Assembly (NCBI GenBank): GCA_025093555.1
Contig: JAIWNF010000018.1
Location: forward strand, 124,001-188,000
Length of the DNA stretch: 64,000 bases
Direction of reading: 5' to 3'
DNA from: Circinella umbellata
Taxonomy: Eukaryota > Mucoromycota > Mucoromycetes > Mucorales > Lichtheimiaceae
Shown: piece by piece, positions 52,260 through 64,000 of the stretch
Layout of the letters: each line of letters starts with the position of its first letter
How positions within the stretch are numbered: position 1 is the first letter of the stretch
Program-made: the position numbers and the translations under genes
The notes under the pieces: generated by a model
What the model saw: the letters and a program-made list of their open reading frames with translations, nothing else
Database searches by the model: none
Told to the model about the DNA's origin: nothing

Positions 52260-52855
52260 ATTGTTTTCCAAGTTTCTAAATATACAATATCTATTATAAA
52301 CATAAAATTAAATGTCAAGATGGAATCTTGAATGCATGAACAATATCATTCTCAAAGAAAAAAAAAGTTTGAATGAGTTTATTACCTTTGGTCCTTTTAA
52401 AAACAGGAACAACAAACCAAAACCCGCTATAGTTTTTTATACAGTTTTTTTTTTTTTTTTTTTTTTTTTTTTCCTTCCGCTGAGGTTTTTTTTTTTGCAT
52501 AGTTGAGCCGCTTTGAAGTAGCACCAACTTCTATGATTGCATATTTTATTCAGCCATATAATCTTTCCTATCGAAAATCCAGATACCCGGTTCTTTTAAT
52601 CTACACAAATTTAGTACGAATACAGAGTCATCCTGCCAAAATTTATTTACCTTTAGTAATTCGAATCCTTAACTTATGAGAAAAATTACATAAATTATCA
52701 AGAGTTGTATCATATATTATATTATATCATATTTTACATAATAGCTTCTATAGTATATGTATGTCTGACGTGCATGCATAAGGGGTATAATAATAATTAC
52801 ATGTGTGATATTATATATATAAAGTGATTAAATAAAACAATTTAAAAGACTTAAT
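52260..52855. other. Intergenic region between the BED gene and ACR3
   Basis: The presumed promoter of the BED-finger gene, with a poly-T tract of 28 at 52445-52472, and the 3' flank of ACR3. No gene is seen. Confidence 0.5.
52445..52472. repeat. Poly-T tract of 28
   Basis: An uninterrupted T28 run about 190 bp upstream of the BED-finger gene start. Possibly a nucleosome-excluding promoter element; assembly length error is possible. Confidence 0.85.
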
Positions 52856-54458
52856 CTATCTTATATCTTCCTTATTGATTGTCATCAATGTTGAGCGATT
52901 ATTCCAGTTTAATTTTCTTCGAAAAAGTATAGCAACATGAGTTAGAGTTAAAAGTACTAAAATAAATGTAAACATTAATTTGATACGTAAGCAAAAAAAA
53001 AAAAATCCAGATATTATAAGTATCAACATACGAAACAAACAAACAAATAGAATTACCTGGAACTTCTATTAAAGCACCAACTGTCGCTGAAAGTGCTTGC
53101 TCAGAACGGATACCATATGTTCCTACCGCAACAGCAATTGCCAACTCAAAATTATTACTACTTCCAGTAAATGCTTGTGTAATTATAACGTCATATGGTA
53201 CACCCAATGTTTTCAACGAGAAAAACACAGTAAAAAACATAATACAGAAATAAACTATTAAAGGAACTGCAGTACGAAAAACAGATCCAATATTTTCAAT
53301 AATTTGATGACCTTGAATGATGAACATGACAAAAATTGTATACAACAAACCAATCAATGCCAAGTGACCCATAAGCGCTACAAACTTATTTTCAAACCAT
53401 GGCCGTCCTTTAAAATAAATAATCGTATATCGTGTAGCAAGTCCAGCAACCAGAGGAATACCCAAATAGATCAAAACTGATTCAGCCACAGGCCAAATCT
53501 CGACATGAACGGATACTTGTTCCTCTGCACCGAACCAGGATGGTATAATATTGATAAATAAAACGGCATAGGGAGAATACAGCCCAATTTGTAATAATGA
53601 ATTGATAGCAACTAACATGGCACCAAATGTATCATCGCCATGTGCTAAATGGACCCATATTAAAACCATTGCTATACATCTAGAATAAATTTAGTCATGA
53701 TTGTGGTTAAAAATGCAACGGAATATGATAGAGCTACGGAAGCGGGTGACGGGAACAAGCTCGAATAAAGTGCCAAAAAATGGTTCTTTTTTTTACCTGG
53801 CAAGGCCAATTAAAACCACACCTGCCCGAAATTCTAGAAGATCAGGTAAAGTTCCCCACGCCAACGCCGCCATAATTATGGGACCAACGACAAAGTTTAT
53901 TAAAATAGATATAGCTATTTGAATCCATATTGGTTTTGAAGTCAATATTTTATAGAGCTTTTCATATTTGACGTCGACCATAATAGGATACATCATCAAC
54001 AAAAGACCAATGGCGATTGGCACAGAAACAGTGTCAAATTGGACTGTTTCAAAAGAATGCTGTACATTAGGTACATAATAACCTATTAGGACACCTACAA
54101 TCATTGCTAGTAAAATAAATACGGCTAAATAACGATCGAGGAAACTTAGACGACGTCTTGTTTCTTCTGTATATAAAACACATTATGTATGATTAATATA
54201 TATGCTATTGTCTTTATTGTGCCAGTTCGAATCACGAGCACCGATAGCACCACCATCATTATCGAAAACATCGTAAATCTTGAAGCCTTAATAATAATAA
54301 TAATAACCTTGTTTTTCTCCTTGAGACACGATTTCAATAGATATTACTGTACGTTCTTCCTCCTCTTGTTGCTGATCTGACAATCTGAAAATGTCATTTC
54401 TGAAATCATTTCTGCGATCTGCATTCTTTTCATCGATCTTGTGATCTTCAAAAGTCAT
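52856..54458 (-). CDS. ACR3: Arsenite efflux transporter (ACR3 family)
   Basis: Four exons: 54458-54308, 54166-53797, 53679-53057, 52956-52856; 414 residues, normal for the family. A soluble, acidic N-terminus (MTFEDHKIDEKNADRRNDFR) is followed by about ten membrane helices: FLDRYLAVFILLAMIVGVLI, WIQIAISILINFVVGPIIMA, and the conserved GLARCIAMVLIWVHLA across intron 2, with the essential Cys of helix 4. Later, AFTGSSNNFELAIAVAVGTY and ALIEVPVLLTLTHVA carry the conserved Glu of helix 9. Known role: proton-coupled export of arsenite (and antimonite) across the plasma membrane. Start choice: an upstream ATG at about 54572 (MSRVTDDA) cannot be joined to the next exon in a legal phase, so the first ATG of the next open segment is used. 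Intron positions are supported by the restored motifs. Confidence 0.9.
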
Positions 54459-55410
54459 ACCTAAATGAAGTAATGAAAAAAAAAAAAAGATGAAACAGAG
54501 CTCCGACTTGGTATAAATAATAAGCATAATTTTAAAAACTATCATACAGCATCATCTGTTACTCGGCTCATTTTATCTCCGTAACTATCCGATTGATCTA
54601 GCAGTGTAAGTAGCAAATAGATAAGATCAACATGAAACCATGGTACAGTTATCTTAAATGTAAAGTTGTTTCAACAACTAACTCACGATAAACATGACAT
54701 TTCCAAAACAGTTGTATTTAACGGGGATTCGTCTTATTAAATACCTTTTGCACTTGATGCCCACTTATTTCATGACATGACGGATGATTACTGTAGCACT
54801 TTTGCTTTGATACGTATATAAAACGAGTCCATCACGATAGTATGATATGTATACTTTTCACAATACCCTTACACGAAGAGTCGATCGAATGCATTAAACG
54901 AAAAAATACTACGTATCAGCAATATTGGTAACAGCAAACAGTTGCTCAAAATTTCAAAAATAATATACTATCATTATTAACACGTTTTCTAAATAACGCT
55001 GGATTGACGAACTATAAAGTATCGACTAATAGTTGTAAATCAAGCAAATACAGCTTTGAACCTGCGTACAAAAAACATGACTTATAAGAAGTATTAATGT
55101 GACAGCTCATATAACGCAATATTTAATTATCTTGCAAAATCATAATATATACGTACAATAAAGAACATTGTTGGAGTGATGTACTATTGCTTAGAGATTC
55201 AAACAAGCAAATTATTGTTATAATACGCGATAAGGTCCAGTGACTATTATGTAAAATTGATTCATCGATCATTTATCTTTGCATTTCTTAAAAAGAATTA
55301 TCCCACTTAGTATTTTTGCATAATGAACGTATAGAACCGTACAGAAAAAAAAATATTACAGATGATACTTATTTAATGCTTTTACAGCCGCGTTATTTCA
55401 ACTTTTTATT

Positions 55411-55457
55411 ACATGCTCCTGTACGATATCGTATAATATCAAATAAAAGGAGCATGT
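55411..55457. repeat. Nested palindrome
   Basis: ACATGCTCCT (55411-55420) and its exact reverse complement AGGAGCATGT (55448-55457) flank a 27-nt loop that itself holds a perfect 12-bp palindrome, TACGATATCGTA (55422-55433). Confidence 0.7.
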
Positions 55458-55741
55458 CTGAGATATGGATGTGGAAGCATTATTAGAATGCCTTTAAAGA
55501 ATTTATATATTTAAATATATTGTGCTGAAAAAAAAACACATACGTAGTGAATTCTAATTTATCAAAATCAGTCCACATGATTGATTTTAAAAACCTTCAA
55601 CTAGAAGTTTCAGCAGGATAGAGTTACTAAAAAAAATTGCATAATGCTGGTCACATAAAAAGCAGAGATAGGTATTTATTATGTTCATTATGCAACATTT
55701 TGTTTTAATTAAAGTCCATTGAATCTTGCCTCCACTTGGGC

Positions 55742-55749
55742 TATAAAAG
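55742..55749 (+). promoter_or_regulatory. TATA box of the HSP70-like gene
   Basis: TATAAAAG, 160 bp upstream of the start codon, in an otherwise ordinary AT-rich promoter. Confidence 0.5.
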
Positions 55750-55909
55750 GGAACAATGAATACAACTCAGGTGTAAAATGCTTTACAAGAAAAAAAAAAA
55801 AATCTTGTGTCACCTTGCCATATTTATTTAGACTGTGCAACACAATAACTCATAACTCACGGTTTCTTTTCTTTCTTCAATCGATTTTTTTATTCCATTC
55901 TAATCAACT

Positions 55910-58105
55910 ATGGTTCGGTCAAATCAGCAACAGAATTCCCAATCAGAATATAAAGTGGTTATTGCATACGATTTTGGCACGACCTATTCTGGAGCAGCTT
56001 ATGCTTTTACTCATTCAACACCTACCGAAGTTTTTGACATTCAGAAATGGTATTAAAAAAAAAGATAACTCAACTATACTCACGCGATCACAAATGAAAG
56101 AAAAAGTAACCCAAGAAACGGGAAATAATAAGCTTTTCTTTCCCTCCAAGATATATAAATTATAACTTTCTTTTTATCAATACATCATAATAGGCCTCAT
56201 AAAGCTGGTAACTTTTTTCCAAAAGTCCCAACTTTGTCAGTATATCCCCGTGGCAACCAACAGCAATCATATGAATCACCAAGACGACAAAAATTATTAG
56301 AGTGGGGTCATGGCGCCAAGAAGGCTATGTTGAAACCACACGCTGCCAAGCAAAACATACTTCTTTCTCACTTTAAACTCCATTTGGATGAATCTTTGCA
56401 TCGACCACCCCTTGAAAATGGATTGTAAGCACATCCTTCTTCTCAAACCTCATTATTAAATAGAGATCGAATCACTATCTATTTAATTCAAGTTAATCAT
56501 TGATAATGAAACTATAAATAGAACGCCAGTACAAGCAGTGGCTGATTACTTGGCCGCACTACACGAACATACATTGCAAGAATTAACGCGAGGGTTTGCC
56601 AAGAATTATCATCCAGATACTTTTCGCTATTGTCTTACTGTTCCTGCATTATGGTCTGATCGAGCTAAACATATGATGCGTCAAGCAGCTATTCAAGCAG
56701 GATTAATTACTCCTTCCGATCCATCTGATCGTCTTGTTCTTATTTCAGAACCTGAAGCAGCTGCATTATACTGCGAAGAGACCATGGGAGATCAAGTACA
56801 ACTTCAAGATAACGATCGGATCATGATTTGTGATGCTGGTGGTGGTACCGTTGATTTAATTGTCTTTCAAGTCAATTTTTCGGATGAAAACGATAATGAT
56901 AACCCTGGAAAAAGGAAACGTCAACTGAAAGAAGTTACGAAGGGTATGGGCGAGAGTTGTGGTAGCGTATTTCTTGATGATCGTTATCATGAATTATTAC
57001 AATCCAAATTGGGTGCACACGTAATGAGCAAGATCCAACCACGAGAAATGAATGATTTGATGGAACAATTTATTGATTCCATCAAACCAGAATTTGATGG
57101 GGTGGACGATCATTATGTTACATTACCGCGCTCAGTAGAATTGGATGAGTTACCAGAAAGTATACATGATTATGATGATGGTTGTTTGGATGAGGGAACG
57201 ATTAAATTGACAGCACAAGAATTAAAGCAACAAGTATTTGATCCTGTTGTCGAACGAGTAGTAAGTTGAATACACATTTTTTTTTTGGTTTTCGGTAACT
57301 ATTGTCATGGGAGAAAAATTAATATTAATATGCAGCAAATGATTTTATATAGTTAACACTTATTTCTCAGCAATATGAACAAATCACGGATGGACAGTTA
57401 AACTATCTTTTCCTTGTTGGAGGATTTGGCTCATCTAATTATCTATACCAACGAATTCAACAAGTATTCCAAGATACAAAAGTAAATCAAATTGTATGTC
57501 CCGCAGAACGCGCGGCCCTCGCTGTTGTTCGTGGTGCTGCTTATTATGGTGTTAATCCACAGGTCGTTGTTTCACGTATATCGAGACGAACATATGGTAT
57601 TAATGCTGGTTTACCTTATGATGACAAAATTGATCCACCTTCGACACGCATTGTACGGCCGGATGGTAGCGTACGATGTACTTCTCGATTTTTACCATTT
57701 GTGAAAAAGAATGATGAACTGCCCGTTAATCACTGTATTCGAGAACAAATGTATGTTTATTATGGAACATTAAAACATACAGATATAATGCTTTATGCCA
57801 CAGAAAATGATGATACTCCACGTTATTATGATGAGGCTGGTGTACATCATGTTGCGGCCATCTCAGTACCCATTCCTGATATGCCTGGTGTTATGGTTGG
57901 AGAGCGAATTGCTTATAATGTTAGGTAAATACTATTATTATTTTCTTTGATACTCTCTAACATAAAAAGATTAACTAATCTTATTTTATTTATAAAAAGA
58001 ATGTATTTTGGTACAACAGAAATTCGAATGGAAGCTGATTTCGGTACAGGACAAAAATATAATGTTTATGTTGACTTTGATGCTTCTGATAAATATGGTC
58101 CATAA
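55910..58105 (+). CDS. HSP70-family ATPase of the divergent HSPA12 kind
   Basis: Five exons: 55910-56049, 56194-56424, 56522-57260, 57371-57924, 58000-58105; 589 residues. Actin-like ATPase motifs: phosphate-1 VVIAYDFGTTYSG (D21 onwards), phosphate-2 MICDAGGGTVDLIVFQV (about 225-241), connecting SEPEAAALYCEE, and adenosine motif LFLVGGFGSSNYLYQRI (about 384-400). The usual HSP70 substrate-binding domain is not recognisable. After the ATPase come VVRGAAYYGVNPQVVVSRIS then RRTYGINAG and a short beta-rich tail, as in animal HSPA12A/B and the expanded fungal family. Function of these fungal members is unknown; chaperone activity cannot be assumed. Introns are short with GT-AG ends. The start is the first ATG after the CT-rich leader, giving a short Gln-rich N-tail. 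Confidence 0.88.
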
Positions 58106-58994
58106 TAATGAGAACAAACAATGATTTCTATCAATAATTATTAATCATGCTATTGATTATAATCCACACCATGGTGGTCCGTGCACAGATACCATTAAAA
58201 CACTCCACGCTTTATTATCTGTTTTTTTTTCTTTTTTCTTTTTTTTTTTTGTAAATTTTTATATCAAACATTCTTACCGCCTTCTTGAAAATCATTCTGA
58301 AAAAAAAAAAAAAGAAAAGTTATATCCCATCTTATATAAAATGAACCATTTCCTCTTAATAACTAAATGCTCCTTGAATCATTCTTTTCTTTGCTTGTTG
58401 GTTCTTTCTTTTTTTTTGTTTTGGCAATAACCCCAAGAATAATCCTAATCCTGTATATAAAAAAGAGGAAAGAAAAAGAAAGGAGGGAAATGGGAAGAAT
58501 ACTAGTAAAGTAGTAAAATGTAACTCAGAGAGGAGAGGAAAAAGGGACATAAACACACATACACACACATGCACTACCTATACGTTCCAAAAAAACATAT
58601 ATTACAAAAAAAAGTGAAAAAAAAATCAACACGCATATCACACAAAGATTCCTCCGCTTTTTTTTTTTTTCTAAAACAAGCCAATCTACTTTTTTCTTTT
58701 TGTTTTTCTTGGTTTGCTTCTCCGTTTTTTTTTTTTTTCTTTTTCTTTCTTACTCAAATATGGAATTCGGCGTAAGTGAGAAACATCTAAATTTTTTTGA
58801 GTGTTGTGTGTAAGTGTTCTCTGAATAAGTAAAAGAAAAAACTATGTATAAAGAAGTTTCAGGGAAAATATATACGTAAAAAAGTAAAAGTTGAAAAGAG
58901 AAGAGAGAGATAGGGGAGAGGGGAAAGAGAGGAAAGTGTAGAAAAAAAAAATATAAAAGACTTTTTTTCATATTTTATAAAGAAAAAAAAAAAT
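58106..58994. other. Convergent intergenic region, HSP70-like and O-GlcNAc transferase genes
   Basis: AT- and homopolymer-rich 3' flanks of two convergent genes. Frames in it are low-complexity artefacts. No gene is seen. Confidence 0.5.
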
Positions 58995-61900
58995 CTAATC
59001 ATCTGGATCAGTCACCCAAATGCAGCCAGCTGTATTATTCGTAACATGGTGAATATCCTCGAATTCTTCTGCCGTCACCCATCGTCGCCATGCTTCTGTA
59101 AAACCGCGTTCCAAATTACGTGTCCATCGACAAGTATCAAATAATCTGCTATTTTCCCGTGTCAAAAACAATCGTTTCCGTAATAACATTAATTCACCAT
59201 GTCCTCGTCTTTGGGTCTTGCCATGATTCGATGTTTCATATGTATATTTAAGTCCCAAAGCTAAATTAACAGCTCGATCTTCATATTCTTGTTCTGTAGC
59301 AACAATCATTTCTTTACCATAACCAGTCGCTTGTGCAATACTTGCTCCAACTCTTGAACACATCTTATGCATATATTTTGGATAAGTTACAATGGGTGTA
59401 CCAGACCAAAGAATATCTGCTGCTGTTGTATGTGCGTTACATTCTGGCGTATCTAAAAAGATATCCGCCACTCGACCTCGGTGAATATGAACATGTTTTG
59501 GTGCTACATCTGTAAAAATCACTCGGTTGGCTGTTTGTGCTCCTGCCCATTCTGTTGCACATCGTCGCAAATGTCGTTCGCCAGCTGGTGGGAATCGTAA
59601 CAACCATAAAATACCATTAGGAACGCGTTCTAGTATTCGCAGCCACATACGGAATGTGGATGGTTCAAGCTTGTATAATTGATTAAAGTTGGCAAAAATC
59701 ACTACGTCCGAAGGTAAATTGGGAAATACTTCTTGACGCATGGACCATCTTCGTTCTTCTTCAACCGCCCAAAGCCCTTCGTGATCATCAGCATGCGGTG
59801 GTGGAGGTGGTGGAGGTTGAAGCATCAAAGCTACAGTCGATGTGTTGTTCTTGTCCACACCATTACCGTTATTTTGATCATGTTCTTCTCGGAAACCTTG
59901 TTTGTGATCGTTGACGAAATAAGAATGTGGCATGTAAATGAATTTTTCGGTATACACAAAGTCATCCGTATTTTCTTCTGGGTCAACATCGCCTTCAAAA
60001 TCACCTCCTTCTTCAAACAATAATGATGACGAATGATGGTAATGATCATGAAGATTACGTTTTCCTTCCTGTCGCTGACGCCATATTTCACAACTAACCA
60101 TTTCAGGTGGACATACGATTGGATCGGCAATAATCCAATCACACCAGCCACCTCCCAGAGTGCCCGCAAATCCCATGAATGAACATTGTACTGGACTTGG
60201 TCTTGCTGCAAAAATTTCATTTCGTGCTCCCTTGGTATAACCATTCAAGTTGACCAAAACATGAATACCATCACTGATGATACGTTCTACTACATGTTGA
60301 TTAGACCAACTAGATACATCAATGAATGACTCTGCTTCGCGTTCAATCTTTTGTCGATATGGAGAATGATCACTTGGTGTTGTTGCGTAACAAAATACTT
60401 GATACTTATGAGTATCATGAAACCCAAAAACAGATTGCATAAGATGTGCAAGCGGATGATTATTAAAATCAGATGAAACGTAACCAATCTTGAGTCTTGG
60501 TGCTGGAGGTGGTGGTGGAGGATAAACATGACTAGCTACCCAGGAAGATGTCAAAGTACCATGGGATATCCGCAAAGCATTACGATGTGAAATCAGTCGT
60601 ACTTCTCGAGCAGACAATGGATACGTAAATGTATGGAATGGTAATACTGTTGGTACAGGCGGAGCTGAAAGACTTGACGGTATCAAGGGACGTTGATATC
60701 GTTGTGATAAATCCTTGGTTACCATGATAGCAGTTTGTGGTAAATCAGATCGTAATGTTGTCCCGTATTGTTCTAAATACCAATTTCGTTGAAGTCTTCG
60801 CATGATACGTTCAATCAATCGAATGACCCATCCACCTTCATTCTTTTTGTTAGAATTTACACTCTGTTCTGAAAAATGGGCCAAACGTTTAGTCCATAAT
60901 TCCACCAATCTTGATGAATCATTTTGACTAACAGCTGCATTGGCTTGGACCAAGATTTCTGCCAGCTGTTCACCTAGTGATTTGCCTTGTTGATCAACTT
61001 GCATTTTGAGTACACCAACACCCCATACAGCACCTTCATCTAACTGCTTTTCTACAATATCAACGACACGTCCAATCCATCCACTTCTTGCATTTTTATC
61101 ACCTGCTGCTGGATAACAGTTGCCTAATTGATCTACTGTGGCTTCATTTCCAACACCACCACGACCACGCCAGTCGCAAACACCGCCTAATGAGTTGACA
61201 AGTCCACAGACTGCATCAACAAAATTTGGATTGACTTCAACAGCACGTCGATACCACTGTACAGAGTCTTGGACACGACCCATATCCTTGATAGCATTTC
61301 CCAGATTTGCCAAGGCGACATCGAATCTTGGGTTACATTCCACTGCTTTTTCATACATACTTACAGCCTCATTAAGATGTCCCATATCTTTCAAAAGCGA
61401 CCCTAAATTGGTATACAAATGTGGGTGTCGATTATCTAATTGTAAACCATACATATAATACTGCATCGCCAACATGGTTCCCGTCATCGTCTGTTGTTGC
61501 TGTTGTGGTTGTTGTGGTAACTTGACTGCCAATGCAGCACTTGCACCGGAGATGTTACTGAGAATAATACCCAGATTGTTAGCTGTTGACGGACTTGGGT
61601 GCAAAGCAAGACTGAGATAGTACAATGGCAATAATAATGCCATGGTGGGTGTTACTCCACTTTCTGCTGTATCTGCTGCTGCTGCTGCAATAGCTGGTGT
61701 TGATGGATTCATCATATCTTGAAACAATTTTGCTAAGGTCAACAGAATTGTTGATGTGGTTTGATTGGCTTGTTGTAAAGCATTCGTATTATTATTACTG
61801 TTATCATTTCCACCTCCCGTACCAGCATTATTATTCGTTGTCGTTGTTGTTGTTGTTGTAGCTGCTGTTCCGCCATTTAATCCAACTAATCCGGGTAAAA

Positions 61901-63170
61901 TACCATTAGATTGAGAAAATGCAATCTGAATGATGCGTATAGCTTGATCAGGTTGAAGTAAAACAAGAGGTAATGCAGATGAATCCAATAGTTTGCCATA
62001 TTGGGTAGCCTCCATGACAGCTGTTGAACCACATGCCAAGGCAATATGATTGCTTATTGCGACAAGATTTGTACCGCCAAACACCAATTCTAATCCTTTT
62101 TCATATTCTCGTCTTGCACCAACAATATCACCCAGTGCATATTTGAGATTTCCCTTGGCATAAAACAAATTTTGCATTCGTGGTAATTGATGAATTGGTA
62201 ATTGTTTCGGTGCTTTAATGGGCCCGTTTAAAGTGGTTTCTTGGCCTTTGAAGAAGTAGAGTTCAACAAATTCACAGACTCTTAATGCTTCCTTATATCG
62301 TGGATAACCTTGTTTACCACTACTACTACTACTACTACTGACACCATTGCTATTGCCATTATTTTCAATAGAGATCGCGTTGCCATTATTGTTTGTACTA
62401 CCATTACTGGTCAGAGTTGAACTTACTCCTGATCCTGATAATAAACCATTGATTCCTGTTGTTACAGCATTATCAGAAGGTGTAGATACAGATATTTTTG
62501 TTGACCCCTTTTCATCTTGATGTTTACTGGTATCATTTATATTGGTATTGCTATTATTGTTAGACACAGTTGAGCACAAGACACCAACAAGATTTTCAAC
62601 AGCATCCCAGTAACCTGGACGAAGTTTTACAGCTTGGTACCACCATTGTTCAGCCTCTGTAGTACGTCCCATACTCCGCAATGTTGTACCTATATTGCTC
62701 ATTGCTTCTACATAATGAGGGTCGAACTTGAGAATCAGCTGGTTGTACCGTAACGATGATTGATAATCCTGATAGGTATAATAAACACATGCCAATAATA
62801 AAAGTGTTGGGAGATGATCAGGATATGCATTATGAATCGTATGTAAAATAGTAAGTAATTCTGGATTTCTCGGTGTAGTCGAATAAAGTGTATGAGCATA
62901 TTGAAGCATGTTTTCACGCCATTCTTCAGTCCATTGAACATTATTATTGGTTAATGGATAGACAACACCTCCCTGTTGTTGTGACAATGTTGCTGATGGT
63001 GTTGAGACGCCGGATGCCTGTGCTACGGCGGCAGCAGCAGCAGCAGCGGCAGCTGCCAAGTATTGTTGCTGACTCGTTACAGAAGAAGGTGATAAAAGTT
63101 GATTTAAATCATTAGTGGTATATGGATACAAGTGCTGGTGAGATGTCTTTTGTTGTTGAAGTTGTAATAT

Positions 63171-63201
<31 letters not shown>

Positions 63202-63744
63202 ACTGCAATTTGAAACTGTTGCGGGTTTAATCCCAAACTATCCAAGGTAGGCAACCCGGCGGCTGCGGCAGCAGCAACAGCCATTGTATTATTATTGTTA
63301 TTATTAGATGAATGATGATTAAGGGGTTGTTGTTGTTGTTGTTGTTGATATGAATGATGAGGATGCTGCTGTTGATGATGTGTTGTACTACTAGTCCCAT
63401 GACGTTGTTGTTGTTGCTGATATTGTTTTTGAAATTCTGGATCAACCCGACTTGACAGATATTGTCTTCGTTTAGGATCATAATAATGATTTACCCAACC
63501 ATTAGATCCTTCAAAATAATAACTTGCCAATGTTGGACTAGGTGGTGGTAACATGAGAGGAGGAAGATAATGAGATTGCTGTGGCTGCTGTTGTGTTTGC
63601 TCATGATAATATTGTTGATACAACTGTTGATATTGACTAAAAGCAGATTGTGGTGAAGATAAGTGTTGGTCATGGTGGTTTACGGTTTGGAATTGTTGTT
63701 GTTGTAGTAATGGCAGGTTTTGCTGCTGCTGCTGCTGCTGCTGC

Positions 63745-63775
<31 letters not shown>

Positions 63776-63872
63776 GAGGGTATATATATGAAGAAACAAC
63801 AGAAGTAGGGTCATATTGTATTGCTACAGTAGGTTGCAATTGTTGTTGCTGTAGTTGACCATTGCGCGAGAA
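58995..63872 (-). CDS. O-GlcNAc transferase (OGT/SECRET AGENT type), 5' end not resolved
   Basis: One long exon of 1625 codons, stop at 58995-58997. It opens at 63872 directly after an acceptor-like ATACATAG, and the frame has no start codon there, so at least one 5' exon lies upstream, probably beyond the window. The first 300 residues are Gln/His/Ala-rich. TPR repeats follow (YNQLILKFDPHYVEAMSNIG; later LDNRHPHLYTNLGSLLKDMG, MYEKAVECNPRFDVALANLG). The catalytic GT41 domain has IGYVSSDFNNHPLAHLMQSV with the conserved His, DGIHVLVNLNGYTKGARNEI, PVQCSFMGFAGTLGGGWCDW, FANFNQLYKLEPSTFRMWLR with the UDP-binding Lys, and DIFLDTPECNAHTTAADILW. Known role: adds N-acetylglucosamine (or fucose in SPINDLY types) to Ser/Thr of nuclear and cytosolic proteins. 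An acidic/His insert (DHYHHSS, GDFEGDVDPEEN) interrupts the catalytic region, as the intervening domain does in animals. Confidence 0.9.
63721..63774. repeat. CAG/CAA tract (poly-Gln of the O-GlcNAc transferase)
   Basis: CTG x7 followed by TTG-type units on the plus strand encode 18 or so consecutive Gln on the minus strand, the longest of several Gln runs in this N-terminus. Confidence 0.9.
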
Positions 63873-64000
63873 CTATGTATATAAAGGCAGGTTTTCAATT
63901 AGCTCAAACCTTTTACACCATTGAAAAAAAAAAAACATCTCGACAAAAAATAAAAATTAAAATAGAAACAGAAAGTATTCATACAGAATCAGAGTCATGC

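Larger units (their letters stand above)
54459..55909. promoter_or_regulatory. Divergent promoter region of ACR3 and the HSP70-like gene
   Basis: 1.45 kb between divergent genes. It contains a TATAAAAG box at 55742-55749, 160 bp before the HSP70-like start, one GAAgtTTC half-pair of a heat-shock element at 55604-55611, and a nested palindrome at 55411-55457. No coding frame is seen. Confidence 0.45.

Noticed and set aside
54225..54233. GTTCGAATC, a tRNA B-box-like sequence
   Set aside because: It lies in an ACR3 intron, with no matching A box upstream and no cloverleaf or acceptor stem.

Overview
The window is AT-rich fungal nuclear DNA. It has many short introns (mostly 50-150 nt, GT-AG), pyrimidine-rich leaders, and low-complexity Gln, Asn, Ser and His runs. 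The gene set fits a Mucoromycota fungus, probably Mucorales. That placement rests on gene content and style, not on a phylogeny. I rebuilt all exon structures by eye and checked them by reading-frame arithmetic; none is confirmed by transcripts.

Layout. 1-10 kb: a TRM11 tRNA methyltransferase, a secreted GPI-anchored protein, a large conserved fungal protein of unknown role, and a GH12-fold protein in which both catalytic glutamates are glutamine. 10.7-14.7 kb: broken genes and transposon remains, including PIF/Harbinger transposase pieces, a Myb/NAM-like partner protein and a 22-bp tandem repeat. 14.8-15.9 kb: BMT2 rRNA methyltransferase. 17.3-21.05 kb: a 3.75-kb element with inverted arms of about 1 kb, each carrying the same small spliced reading frame. 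21.7-39.9 kb: a gene-dense block with a Bem3-like RhoGAP, a NIPA-type Mg transporter, a CABLES-like cyclin-box protein, glutaredoxin, the ubiquitin E1 UBA1 (18 exons) and a small unknown protein. 39.9-44.1 kb: a second decayed stretch. 44.2-63.9 kb: the spliceosomal helicase AQR, a WHI2-like BTB protein, a BED-finger protein derived from a hAT transposase, an ACR3 arsenite exporter, an HSP70 of the HSPA12 kind, and an O-GlcNAc transferase whose 5' end lies at or beyond the window edge.

There is no operon or biosynthetic cluster. Most genes are housekeeping: tRNA and rRNA modification, splicing, ubiquitin activation, redox, Rho signalling and protein glycosylation. The points most worth a second look are the catalytically altered GH12 protein, the inverted-arm element with a conserved intron and frame in both arms, the domesticated-looking hAT/BED gene, and the AQR and WHI2-like genes that end tail to tail 9 bp apart.
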